Shown: positions 1 to 9,101 of the stretch, piece after piece
Position numbering within the stretch: position 1 is the first letter of the stretch
Layout: each line of letters opens with the position of its first letter
DNA from: an uncultured Eubacteriales bacterium
Lineage (GTDB): Bacteria > Bacillota > Clostridia > Oscillospirales > Oscillospiraceae
Reading direction: 5' to 3'
Assembly (NCBI GenBank): GCA_900321335.1
Contig: ONVR01000115.1
Coordinates: 1 to 10,486 of the forward strand
Length of the DNA stretch: 10,486 nucleotides
Position numbers and translations under genes: made by a program
Notes under the pieces: model-generated
The model's database searches: none
Seen by the model: only the letters and a program-made list of their open reading frames with translations
What the model was told of the DNA's origin: nothing

Positions 1-1
1 A

Positions 2-70
2 TACACATATAAAAACGGAATTAGTGTACCGGATGAAGAAGGTCTTATACGCTTAGAAAAGCATAGATAA
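2..70 (+). CDS. Possible C-terminal tail of a gene cut by the left edge
   Basis: The plus-strand frame starting at base 2 is open from the window edge to a TAA at 68-70 and encodes 22 residues ending in EEGLIRLEKHR. The composition is plausible for a hydrophilic protein tail. This stretch is clearly more AT-rich than the genes to its right. I do not recognise the family. Twenty-two open codons can easily arise by chance, so this is only a possibility. The sequence left of the window would settle it. Confidence 0.2.
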   Translation, partial: YTYKNGISVPDEEGLIRLEKHR

Positions 71-100
71 AGACAAATTCCCGTTTGCTGGGATGCTTTT
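57..100 (+). repeat. Inverted repeat, possible weak terminator
   Basis: AAAAGCAT at 57-64 is the exact reverse complement of ATGCTTTT at 93-100. Just inside the right arm, CCC (80-82) and GGG (90-92) can extend the stem around a 7-base loop, leaving a 15-base bulge on the left side. The right arm ends in TTTT. If the left-edge frame is a real gene, this lies across and just after its stop and could be its terminator. The rest of 101-179 shows a short CTTGTCT/AGACAAG inverted repeat (126-132 and 167-173) and no convincing gene. Confidence 0.25.
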
Positions 101-179
101 GACTTTGGATCTGCGCAGGAATTCCCTTGTCTGCAGTCAGAACGGGCATCGGTTTTGCCTCACACAAGACAAGAGACAA

Positions 180-210
180 AATCCGCATGGCCGTAACGGT
201 CATGCGGATT
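180..210 (-). terminator. Intrinsic terminator after the metallopeptidase gene
   Basis: A 14-bp stem (180-193 with 197-210, one G/T pair) closes a 3-base loop. On the minus strand it is followed by TTTTGT. It sits about 37 bases after the metallopeptidase stop codon, where the end of the hydrolase-metallopeptidase transcript is expected. Confidence 0.65.
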
Positions 211-247
211 ATCTTTCCTTTCAGGTGGTTATCCCCTGGCTCAGTGA

Positions 248-871
248 CTATTTTGCTGCCGCCTGCAGATGTCTGCGCATGTCCGCCAGACACTGGGGAC
301 AAAAGACCTCGCGGTCAGAGGCCGTGTTCCGCAGGGCGGTCAGGGTGAGGGTCTGCCGCATGATGCACCCGGGATTGGTGCAGTGGGGGCCGTTGGACTG
401 CTCCGTGCCCGACCGGTTCCGGTCGGCGGCCATGGTCAGCATGTGCCCGATCTCGTGGCGCACGGATCGGGACAGACAGTGGTCAAACTCCACGGGGGAC
501 AGGGAGAGAAACCGGGCAACACTCACTACGGCGCCGCGGCCGCCGAGCCGTCCCGCGCCGAAGCAGAACTTCATGGTCCCCATGGTCAGGTCCCGGGCAG
601 TTACCAGCAGGATCTTGGCAGGACCGGGGAGAATAGACAGGTTTTCAGTGAGGTTGTTGATGATCCTGGATGCGTCATACTGGCCGTTATCCCGGTGGCA
701 GCCGGTAAGACACGTCTCGCCCCGCACCGGGGACCGCGGGGTCCAGGGCCGGTTTTCCAGATTGACTGTCTTCAGCTCCGGCAAGTACCGGGCCGCGTCG
801 GACAGGGCCTTTTGCGCGGCGAGCCGGCCCCGGAGATCCAGCTGGTCGTCACAGCATAGGTACAGGATCAT
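248..871 (-). CDS. Archaemetzincin-like zinc metallopeptidase
   Basis: This 207-residue protein is probably a small zinc-dependent peptidase. Residues 139-143 are HEIGH, the zinc and catalytic helix of metzincins. The archaemetzincin hallmark follows: G-P-H-C at 161-164, C169, M171 (C-x4-C-x-M), then C191-x2-C194, giving a structural zinc site and the Met-turn. In classical archaemetzincins the third zinc ligand lies only a few residues after HExxH. Here about 19 residues separate HEIGH from H163, so the active-site loop carries an insertion. There is no signal peptide, so the protein is probably cytoplasmic. The start codon overlaps the stop of the upstream hydrolase as ATGA, which implies translational coupling; its own ribosome binding site is weak. 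The gene ends in TAG right after a natural-looking C-terminus. Substrate unknown. Family assignment rests on the motifs alone. Confidence 0.72.
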   Translation of the reverse strand: MILYLCCDDQLDLRGRLAAQKALSDAARYLPELKTVNLENRPWTPRSPVRGETCLTGCHRDNGQYDASRIINNLTENLSILPGPAKILLVTARDLTMGTMKFCFGAGRLGGRGAVVSVARFLSLSPVEFDHCLSRSVRHEIGHMLTMAADRNRSGTEQSNGPHCTNPGCIMRQTLTLTALRNTASDREVFCPQCLADMRRHLQAAAK

Positions 872-1827
872 GGCTGTACCGTCCTTTCCTTCCTTTGTGC
901 AAGTGCCCGGTCGTAAAAGGCCGTGACGGCCTCGCGGTACTGTTCCGGCTCTGCCAGATAGCTCAGGGCGTGGCCCGCTCCCGGCACCGAGAGCATGGCC
1001 TTGTCATCGCTTGCGCAGGCATCAAAGAGTTCCTGCCCCATTGCGTGGGGTACAAAGCGATCCTCCTGCCCGTGGATGATCAGCACGGGAATCTTTGCCT
1101 GCCTGACGGCGCTTACGGCAGTGGCCCCGTCGAGCCGAAACCGCCCGAACAGCCGCGCACCCAGACGGACGAAGGGCATGACCGGACCTGCCGGCAGCTT
1201 CAGGTCGCCGCAGACCTTCCGGATGATGGCCGCGGGACTGGAATAGGGACAGTCCGCCAGGATCCCCGCCACCTGATCCGGGAGAGGAAGGTCCGCCGCC
1301 ATCAGCACGGTGGCAGCACCCATGGACACACCGTCGAGAAAGATCGGCAGCTCCGGTGGGACGTGTTCCCGGGCCCATTCGATCCATGTCAGACAGTCCA
1401 GACGCTCCCGGACGCCGAAGGTGATCACCGTCCCGCCGCTTTGCCCGTGACTGCGCTCGTCGATCAGCAGTAGATCGTGTCCCGCGTCAAGGGCGATCCG
1501 GGCGCCGCCGCAGAAATCCCGGATCCCGGTGCTCCGGTAGCCGTGAAAGGCAATATCCAGCGCCTGCCCGCCGCCCGGATAGTACCGGGCGTACAGGAGC
1601 AGCCCATCGTGAGAGACAGCCGAGACCGGCTGGAAGGGGAGAGCGTCAAAGGCGTCCACCAAAGCGGTGATCTGATCTGCCACAGCCCGGTATTGAGAGC
1701 CGTGGGGAATGGCGTGAATATCCTCCCGGTGAGGCAGAGGGTTATAAAAAGCGATTCGAAAGGCGGCGCAGCTGAAAGCCAGGATCAGAAGAAGGATCAG
1801 CGCCGCCCCCATAGCGATCCAAAGCAT
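868..1827 (-). CDS. Membrane-anchored alpha/beta hydrolase
   Basis: A 319-residue serine hydrolase of the alpha/beta fold, resembling the Bem46/YqkD-like group. The start is placed at the ATG at 1827 because GGAGG lies 8 bases upstream and the promoter -10 lies only about 20 bases further upstream; longer frames would begin upstream of the promoter. Residues about 4-25 are a hydrophobic helix, so the enzyme is probably membrane-anchored. HGY at 95-97 fits the oxyanion loop, GVSMG at 166-170 is the nucleophile elbow with Ser168, and Asp256 and His286 complete a plausible triad. The substrate cannot be read from sequence; esters, amides or lipids are all possible. It is the first gene of a two-gene operon, overlapping the metallopeptidase by 4 bases. 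Confidence 0.85.
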   Translation of the reverse strand: MLWIAMGAALILLLILAFSCAAFRIAFYNPLPHREDIHAIPHGSQYRAVADQITALVDAFDALPFQPVSAVSHDGLLLYARYYPGGGQALDIAFHGYRSTGIRDFCGGARIALDAGHDLLLIDERSHGQSGGTVITFGVRERLDCLTWIEWAREHVPPELPIFLDGVSMGAATVLMAADLPLPDQVAGILADCPYSSPAAIIRKVCGDLKLPAGPVMPFVRLGARLFGRFRLDGATAVSAVRQAKIPVLIIHGQEDRFVPHAMGQELFDACASDDKAMLSVPGAGHALSYLAEPEQYREAVTAFYDRALAQRKERTVQP

Positions 1828-1846
1828 GGGCATCTCCTCCGCCCCT

Positions 1847-1876
1847 ATTATAAAGGCGGGCACCCGAAAAATGCAA
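1847..1876 (-). promoter_or_regulatory. Sigma-A type promoter of the hydrolase operon
   Basis: Read on the minus strand, the -10 is a perfect TATAAT (1852-1847). A -35-like TTGCAT (1876-1871) lies 18 bases upstream. Transcription would start about 12-15 bases before the GGAGG ribosome binding site, giving a very short leader. The position fixes the downstream ATG as the hydrolase start. Confidence 0.7.
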
Positions 1877-1947
1877 GACGTCGGGGCGACAGCGGCAGGG
1901 AGAATCAAAGAATTGTGGGTGACAATATTCCCTTTTCCGCGAAAAAG

Positions 1948-1956
1948 TGGTATACT
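1948..1956 (+). promoter_or_regulatory. Extended -10 promoter of the CoA-transferase operon
   Basis: TGG followed directly by TATACT (1951-1956) matches the extended -10 form TGnTATAAT. No good -35 hexamer is visible at 16-18 bases upstream, which is typical of extended -10 promoters. The expected start near 1962-1964 gives a leader of about 75 bases before the ATG at 2039. Confidence 0.6.
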
Positions 1957-1969
1957 GTCGCCAGACAGT
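1954..1969 (+). promoter_or_regulatory. Candidate operator palindrome over the -10 and start site
   Basis: ACTGTC, a 4-base spacer GCCA, then GACAGT form a perfect 6-bp inverted repeat. It begins inside the -10 hexamer and covers the predicted transcription start, the place where a repressor would block RNA polymerase. No regulator gene in the window is an obvious partner. It could instead be a short hairpin at the 5' end of the transcript. Confidence 0.4.
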
Positions 1970-2038
1970 CATGTTCCGCGCCGGTCATGCAGCTTGACGC
2001 AGCGGACGTTATGGAATAGACAGGGATGTGATGGAATC

Positions 2039-3589
2039 ATGAATAAACTGATGAGCGTGGATGAGGCGGTCAAGCTGATCCAGGACGGGGATACCATATG
2101 GATCAACGCCTTTGCGGCCTGCGCCTCTCCCGTGGAGCTGAACAAGGCGATCACCCGGCGTTTCCGGGAGACGGGACACCCGAAGCACCTTTCGATCTAC
2201 AGCTCCTTCAGCTTTTCCGAGTGGAAGGACAACAGCGACGTGGAGGGGTATATCAACGAGGGGGCGGTGGACCGCTGTGTCCTGGGCTTCTTCGGCAGCC
2301 TGCGCAGCACCTGTACAGCCATTATGGAAAACAGGATTGAGGGATATAACCTCCCCGGCGGCATCATGTCCCATATGATCCGGGCCTCGGCCAGAGGAGC
2401 CAGCTCCCTGTTTTCCAAGATCGGACTGAACCTGTTTGTAGATCCCCGGATCGGCCAGTACAAGCTCAACGAGCGCTCCAAGCTGGATCTGGTGACGCTG
2501 GCGGAGGAAAACGGAGAGCAGGGACTGCTCTATAAGATCCCCAAAGTGGACGTGGCGCTGCTCAAGGCCAGTTATGCCGACGAGAAGGGGAACATCTCCT
2601 TTGAAAACGAGTGCGCCTCCATCGATGCCCTGTCCGTTGCCCAGGCCACCCACCGAAACGGCGGCAAGGTCATCGTCCAGGTGGTTCGCGTGGTCAACAA
2701 CCACATGTCGCCCCGGTCCGTGGATATTCCCGCGGCGCTGGTGGACGCGGTGGTCCGGTGCCCCCATCAGCCACAGCTGACCAACGTGGAGGGTTTTTAC
2801 GACTTTATCTGCGGCAAATACGTGCCCTCCGGCAACATCCTCAAGGCGTGCCGGGAGGAGGTCCGGGGCGTGATCGGCTCCACCTCCAAGCGCGGGGAAC
2901 TTCACAAGGCCATTGCCAAACGGGCGCTTCGCGAGATCAAAAAGGGAATGATCATCAACATCGGCATCGGCATTCCGGAGCTCATCGCCGAAGAGGTTCT
3001 GGAGCAGAACATGCTCGACGACGTGCACCTGAGCGTCGAGTCCGGTCATACGGGAGGCTTCCCTCTGGGCGGACAGGGCTTCGGTGTGGCCATCGGCCCC
3101 GACTCCATGCTGGATATGGCCCGCCAGTTCGATTTCTATGAGGGCGGCGGTCTGGATCTGTGCTTTATCGGCGCTCTGGAGGTGGACAAACAGGGCAACG
3201 TAAACGGCCACTACACCAAGGGAAAGCTCTCCGGCATCGGCGGGTTTGCCAACATTACCCAGACGACAAAGAAGGTGGTGTTCTGCTTCACCTTTACCAG
3301 CAAGGGACTGGAGGGTACCTTTGACGGCAAGAGCGTTCATATTACAAAAGAGGGCAGCATCCGGAAGTTTGTGGACCAGGTATCCGGCCTGAGCTTTAAC
3401 GTACAGAATGCCTTCGCCAACGACCAGGAGATCATGTATGTGACGGAGCGCTGTGTGTTCAGGCTCACCAGACAGGGGCTGCTGCTTACAGAGATCGCAG
3501 ACGGTGTGGATCTGCACCGTGATGTGCTGGACAAGATTCCGTTTCCTGTAGAGGTGGCCGAGGATCTCAAGACCATGGAATTTGAATAA
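2039..3589 (+). CDS. Family I CoA-transferase (propionate/acetate CoA-transferase type)
   Basis: A 516-residue acyl-CoA:carboxylate CoA-transferase of the Pct/YdiF group (fused alpha and beta halves, usual length about 515-530). It moves CoA between short-chain acyl-CoAs and free acids such as acetate, probably in the cytoplasm. The N-terminal half begins MNKLMSVDEAVKLI and carries the GDT-containing strand typical of the family. The second half contains ESG-HTGG, with Glu334 the likely glutamyl-CoA thioester residue, followed by the glycine-rich stretch FPLGGQGFG. The start at 2039 fits homologues, although its ribosome binding site is weak (AGGGA, about 12 bases upstream). The thioesterase follows after 38 bases without a terminator, so the two are likely co-transcribed. 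The exact acyl substrate (propionate, lactate, butyrate or another) cannot be told from sequence. Confidence 0.88.
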   Translation: MNKLMSVDEAVKLIQDGDTIWINAFAACASPVELNKAITRRFRETGHPKHLSIYSSFSFSEWKDNSDVEGYINEGAVDRCVLGFFGSLRSTCTAIMENRIEGYNLPGGIMSHMIRASARGASSLFSKIGLNLFVDPRIGQYKLNERSKLDLVTLAEENGEQGLLYKIPKVDVALLKASYADEKGNISFENECASIDALSVAQATHRNGGKVIVQVVRVVNNHMSPRSVDIPAALVDAVVRCPHQPQLTNVEGFYDFICGKYVPSGNILKACREEVRGVIGSTSKRGELHKAIAKRALREIKKGMIINIGIGIPELIAEEVLEQNMLDDVHLSVESGHTGGFPLGGQGFGVAIGPDSMLDMARQFDFYEGGGLDLCFIGALEVDKQGNVNGHYTKGKLSGIGGFANITQTTKKVVFCFTFTSKGLEGTFDGKSVHITKEGSIRKFVDQVSGLSFNVQNAFANDQEIMYVTERCVFRLTRQGLLLTEIADGVDLHRDVLDKIPFPVEVAEDLKTMEFE

Positions 3590-3627
3590 AAGACCGGTAA
3601 CCGGCGAATCGGAAAAAGGAGAACGCA

Positions 3628-4074
3628 ATGGCATCCATTACCACAAGTGTACAGATCGTACTGCCTCAGCACTGCAACGGCAACGTAACGCCGCGCCTGT
3701 TCGGCGGCCAGCTGATGGCCTGGATCGACATCGTGGGGGCCGTGGCGGCCAGAAGATACGCCCACAGCACCGTGACAACGGTCTGCGTGGACAATCTGCA
3801 CTTTGTTAGCCCGGCATATCTCAACGATACCGTGGTCCAGGAGGCGGTGGTCACCTGGACCGGCAGCACCTCGCTGGAGGTGCGGGTGGACAGTTTTGTG
3901 GAACAGCTCGGAGGAGAGCGAAAGATGGTCAACCGGGCGTATCTGGTGTTCGTGGCCCTTGGGGAGGACAACAAGCCCGTCCCGGTCGCGCCTTTTGTTC
4001 CCCAGACGCCGGCGGAGCAGGCGGAGTATGAGGCGGCCATCGCCCGCCGGGAGGTTCGCCTCCGCAGAAAGTAA
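3628..4074 (+). CDS. Acyl-CoA thioesterase, hotdog fold (YciA/BFIT type)
   Basis: A 148-residue single-hotdog acyl-CoA hydrolase that releases free acid and CoA. It has the family signature RLFGGQLMAWIDIVGAVAA (residues 23-41), in which Asp34 on the hotdog helix is the likely catalytic acid. It also has the downstream strand segments VDNLHFVSPAYLND and WTGSTSLEV typical of YciA/ACOT12-like enzymes. Length is normal for a single domain, which usually forms oligomers. AGGAG lies 6 bases before the ATG. It follows the CoA-transferase in the same operon and ends just before a strong hairpin. Chain-length preference is unknown; short- to medium-chain acyl-CoAs are likely given the partner gene. 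Confidence 0.88.
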   Translation: MASITTSVQIVLPQHCNGNVTPRLFGGQLMAWIDIVGAVAARRYAHSTVTTVCVDNLHFVSPAYLNDTVVQEAVVTWTGSTSLEVRVDSFVEQLGGERKMVNRAYLVFVALGEDNKPVPVAPFVPQTPAEQAEYEAAIARREVRLRRK

Positions 4075-4079
4075 AAACA

Positions 4080-4116
4080 AAACACCCCTGTATTCCTTGA
4101 GAATACAGGGGTGTTT
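4080..4116. terminator. Bidirectional terminator between the thioesterase and tRNA-Thr
   Basis: A perfect 16-bp stem (4080-4095 with 4101-4116) has a 5-base loop. Read on the minus strand it ends in TTTTGTTTTTA, a strong U-tract, so it mainly serves the tRNA gene, which ends 3 bases away. On the plus strand only TTT follows, but the stem is strong enough to act on the thioesterase operon too. Confidence 0.85.
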
Positions 4117-4119
4117 GCG

Positions 4120-4195
4120 TGGAGCTGGTAATGTGACTCGAACACACGACCTGCTGATTACGAATCAGCTGCTCTACCGACTGAGCTATACCAGC
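4120..4195 (-). tRNA. tRNA-Thr (anticodon CGU)
   Basis: The minus strand folds into a full cloverleaf. The acceptor stem is GCTGGTA with TACCAGC, the D-stem GCTC/GAGC, and the anticodon stem GCTGA/TCAGC around the loop TTCGTAA. The T-arm has loop TTCGAGT and one G-U pair. The anticodon CGT (4162-4160) reads ACG threonine codons. Discriminator T is followed by an encoded CCA at 4122-4120. The sequence closely resembles bacterial threonine tRNAs. It has its own promoter and terminator and stands as a single gene. It is not an amber suppressor. Confidence 0.96.
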
Positions 4196-4218
4196 ACACA
4201 GTTTTTCAAAGCTCGTTT

Positions 4219-4247
4219 ATTATATCAGCGAAACCGGGCGTTGTCAA
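4219..4247 (-). promoter_or_regulatory. Consensus promoter of tRNA-Thr
   Basis: On the minus strand TTGACA (4247-4242) and TATAAT (4224-4219) are both perfect and exactly 17 bases apart, and TGA before the -10 adds an extended -10 motif. The predicted start lies about 16 bases before the mature tRNA 5' end. This is as strong a sigma-A promoter as one can expect, fitting a stable RNA gene. Confidence 0.9.
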
Positions 4248-4263
4248 GAGTTTCCCGCAAAGA

Positions 4264-4293
4264 GATCGGGGCAGCTTTTCAGCTGTCCCGATC
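4264..4293 (-). terminator. Hairpin after the dehydrogenase gene, probable terminator
   Basis: A 13-bp stem (4264-4276 with 4281-4293) closes a 4-base loop, about 18 bases after the dehydrogenase stop. On the minus strand one pair is an A/C mismatch, whereas on the plus strand it is a G-U pair. The minus-strand tail is TCTTT, a weak U-tract, so termination efficiency is uncertain. Confidence 0.45.
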
Positions 4294-4296
4294 CGT

Positions 4297-4323
4297 CTCT
4301 GACCCGGCCGGTCAGAGTTTTTT
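4297..4323 (+). terminator. Plus-facing terminator overlapping the dehydrogenase stop codon
   Basis: CTCTGACC and GGTCAGAG form an 8-bp perfect stem with a 5-base loop, followed by TTTTTT at 4318-4323. It faces into the 3' end of the minus-strand dehydrogenase gene and includes that gene's stop codon. It would stop plus-strand transcripts that pass the tRNA region, limiting antisense RNA over the dehydrogenase. Confidence 0.5.
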
Positions 4324-5298
4324 GGAGTCCTCGATCCAGTCCACGTCCCGGGCCGCCTTGCCAAAACCGGAGGCGGCAAAATCCGCGCTGAAGTCCGCGC
4401 CCTTTTCCCGCTCCTCGTTGAGCATGATCTCCTCCTCCGTGGGAGGCATCCTGCGCTTTTCCGCCAGCTTTTCCATGCCCTCGGCGGAGCAGTAGCAGGG
4501 AAAGCGCTCAAAGGCCAGTTCCACCATCCGTTCCCCGTGAGGATAGGGGACCACCAGGAAGTGCTCGTCCTCCATGGCCGCGAGCAGCCAGTCGGCAAGC
4601 TCCAGGGGGTCCATACCGGTGGAGTTGAATTTGGCCACGGCGTTCTGGGTCTGTTCCGTCACGTTGTAGCCGGTGTGACCGTACTTCTCCGGCCGACCCT
4701 TCAGGGCCGACTGATAGATGTTGGTCCTGACGTTGGCGGGGCAGACGACGGACACGCCGATGCCGTAGGGCTTCAGGGCGATCATGTAGCTCTCCATCAG
4801 GTTCAGTACGGCGGCCTTTGCCGCGGCGTAAGGGGCGGTGATCGGCCCGGCGCCAAAGGCGCCCCAGGAGGAAACAGCGGCGATATAGCCGCCCTTGCCC
4901 CGCCGGATCATCCGGGGCACAAAGGTCACAAGGCCGTTGACAACACCGCCGAGACACACCCCCATGACCCAGTCGAAGTCATCGTAGGTGGTGGCCTCCG
5001 CGGGGCCGAACACGTTGACGCCCGCCGTGAGGAAGAGGATGTCGGGGGCCTGTCCGAACAGACGCTCCGTCTCGTCAGCGGCGGCGGCAAAGGCGTCACG
5101 GTCGGTGACGTCCAGCCGGAGAGCGTGGACAGGGGCGTTCTGCTCCCGGAAATACCCCATGGCCTCATCCAGATGCTCCTGGCTGAAATCCGCGATGACC
5201 ACCCTGCAGCCCCGCTCCACCAGACGGCGCGCCTGGGCAAAGCCGATGCCGGAGCCACCGCCGGTGATAAAGGCCAGTTTACCGGAAAAATCTTTCAT
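4312..5298 (-). CDS. Short-chain dehydrogenase/reductase (SDR) with long C-terminal tail
   Basis: A 328-residue classical SDR, probably an NAD(P)-dependent alcohol/ketone oxidoreductase in the cytoplasm. TGGGSGIG at 12-19 is the dinucleotide-binding loop; Asp37 at the end of strand 2 suggests NAD preference; Asp63 follows in the LDV motif. The strand 4 NAG motif reads TAG (91-93). The active site has Ser143/144, Tyr157 and Lys161 (YAAAK). The helix-4 Asn of the SDR tetrad appears replaced by Cys115 (VCLGG in place of VNLGG). After about residue 250 comes a roughly 75-residue charged extension, longer than the usual 250-residue fold. The start at 5298 is set by GGGAG 9 bases upstream. It is a single gene, divergent from dnaE. 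Substrate unknown. Confidence 0.85.
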   Translation of the reverse strand: MKDFSGKLAFITGGGSGIGFAQARRLVERGCRVVIADFSQEHLDEAMGYFREQNAPVHALRLDVTDRDAFAAAADETERLFGQAPDILFLTAGVNVFGPAEATTYDDFDWVMGVCLGGVVNGLVTFVPRMIRRGKGGYIAAVSSWGAFGAGPITAPYAAAKAAVLNLMESYMIALKPYGIGVSVVCPANVRTNIYQSALKGRPEKYGHTGYNVTEQTQNAVAKFNSTGMDPLELADWLLAAMEDEHFLVVPYPHGERMVELAFERFPCYCSAEGMEKLAEKRRMPPTEEEIMLNEEREKGADFSADFAASGFGKAARDVDWIEDSKKL

Positions 5299-5334
5299 GT
5301 TCCATTTCTCCCTTCCGTTTGTTTTTCTGGCCCC

Positions 5335-5343
5335 AGTATAGCA
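5335..5343 (-). promoter_or_regulatory. Extended -10 promoter of the dehydrogenase gene
   Basis: On the minus strand TGC precedes TATACT (5340-5335), matching the extended -10 form. The best -35 candidate, TGGTAA at 17 bases, is poor. The predicted start gives a leader of about 30 bases before the ATG. Confidence 0.55.
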
Positions 5344-5415
5344 CAACGCGGAACGGTTTACCAGAGGTTACATCCATTCCGGGGAGCGGTTTTGTGTGTC
5401 ACGGTTGACGCAATG

Positions 5416-5424
5416 TGATATACT
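5416..5424 (+). promoter_or_regulatory. Extended -10 promoter of dnaE
   Basis: TGA followed by TATACT (5419-5424) matches the extended -10 pattern. TTGACG at 5405-5410 is too close (8 bases) to be its -35. Transcription would begin about 24 bases before the GTG start at 5455. The arrangement is back to back with the dehydrogenase promoter, about 75 bases apart. Confidence 0.55.
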
Positions 5425-5454
5425 GAAGAAAACGAATGCAGGCAGGTGAGTTGT

Positions 5455-8928
<3,474 letters not shown>

Positions 8929-8943
8929 AAGCGGTTTGCAGCG

Positions 8944-8980
8944 GGAAGGGCGGCACCCGTGCCGTCCTTCCGTTTTTTTT
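8944..8980 (+). terminator. Intrinsic terminator of dnaE
   Basis: A 12-bp stem (8944-8955 with 8960-8971, one G-U pair) has a 4-base loop and is followed by G and eight T residues (8973-8980). It begins 15 bases after the dnaE stop. Confidence 0.92.
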
Positions 8981-8991
8981 CTTTGTGTGCC

Positions 8992-9031
8992 ATACAATTT
9001 TCATCTTGTATGCCATATACATTTCGTGTAT
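8992..9031 (+). promoter_or_regulatory. Phased TGTAT/ATACA half-site array, candidate operator
   Basis: Four 5-base half-sites alternate in orientation: ATACA 8992-8996, TGTAT 9007-9011, ATACA 9017-9021 and TGTAT 9027-9031. The last three have centres exactly 10 bases apart, one helical turn. The pairs form overlapping palindromes, the best being TATACA/TGTATA around TTTCG (9016-9031). They cover the -35, the spacer and the start of the -10 of the regulator gene, a layout expected for autorepression by the MocR protein. AT-rich promoter sequence makes such words easier to find by chance. Confidence 0.5.
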
Positions 9032-9034
9032 AAT
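9006..9034 (+). promoter_or_regulatory. Promoter of the MocR-type regulator gene
   Basis: TTGTAT (9006-9011) and a perfect TATAAT (9029-9034) are separated by exactly 17 bases. The predicted start near 9041 gives a leader of about 60 bases. The surrounding DNA is much more AT-rich than the genes. Confidence 0.8.
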
Positions 9035-9101
9035 AAAATTATAAAGTGAAGAAGAATGTGAACCAAATGAATGGCGTTTAAGCCAACAGAGAGGTATTGA
9101 T

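Noticed and set aside
93..926. Long plus-strand open frame opposite the metallopeptidase gene
   Set aside because: It has an Arg- and Pro-rich composition with no family features and is antisense to a gene with clear catalytic motifs; it is a GC-rich shadow frame.
1971..1997. Eight-codon leader reading frame in the CoA-transferase 5' region
   Set aside because: It has an ATG and a stop but no ribosome binding site and no codon run suggesting attenuation; such a short frame is expected by chance.
2009..3634. 541-codon minus-strand frame opposite the CoA-transferase
   Set aside because: Same shadow effect; low-complexity His/Val/Gly-rich translation with no recognisable family.
4120..4195. 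Idea that the nearby tRNA is an amber suppressor explaining the dnaE TAG
   Set aside because: Its anticodon is CGU and its body is that of tRNA-Thr, so it reads ACG and cannot decode UAG.
5397..5408. GTCA-CGGT-TGAC inverted repeat upstream of the dnaE -10
   Set aside because: The arms are only 4 bases and do not extend; too short to claim as an operator.
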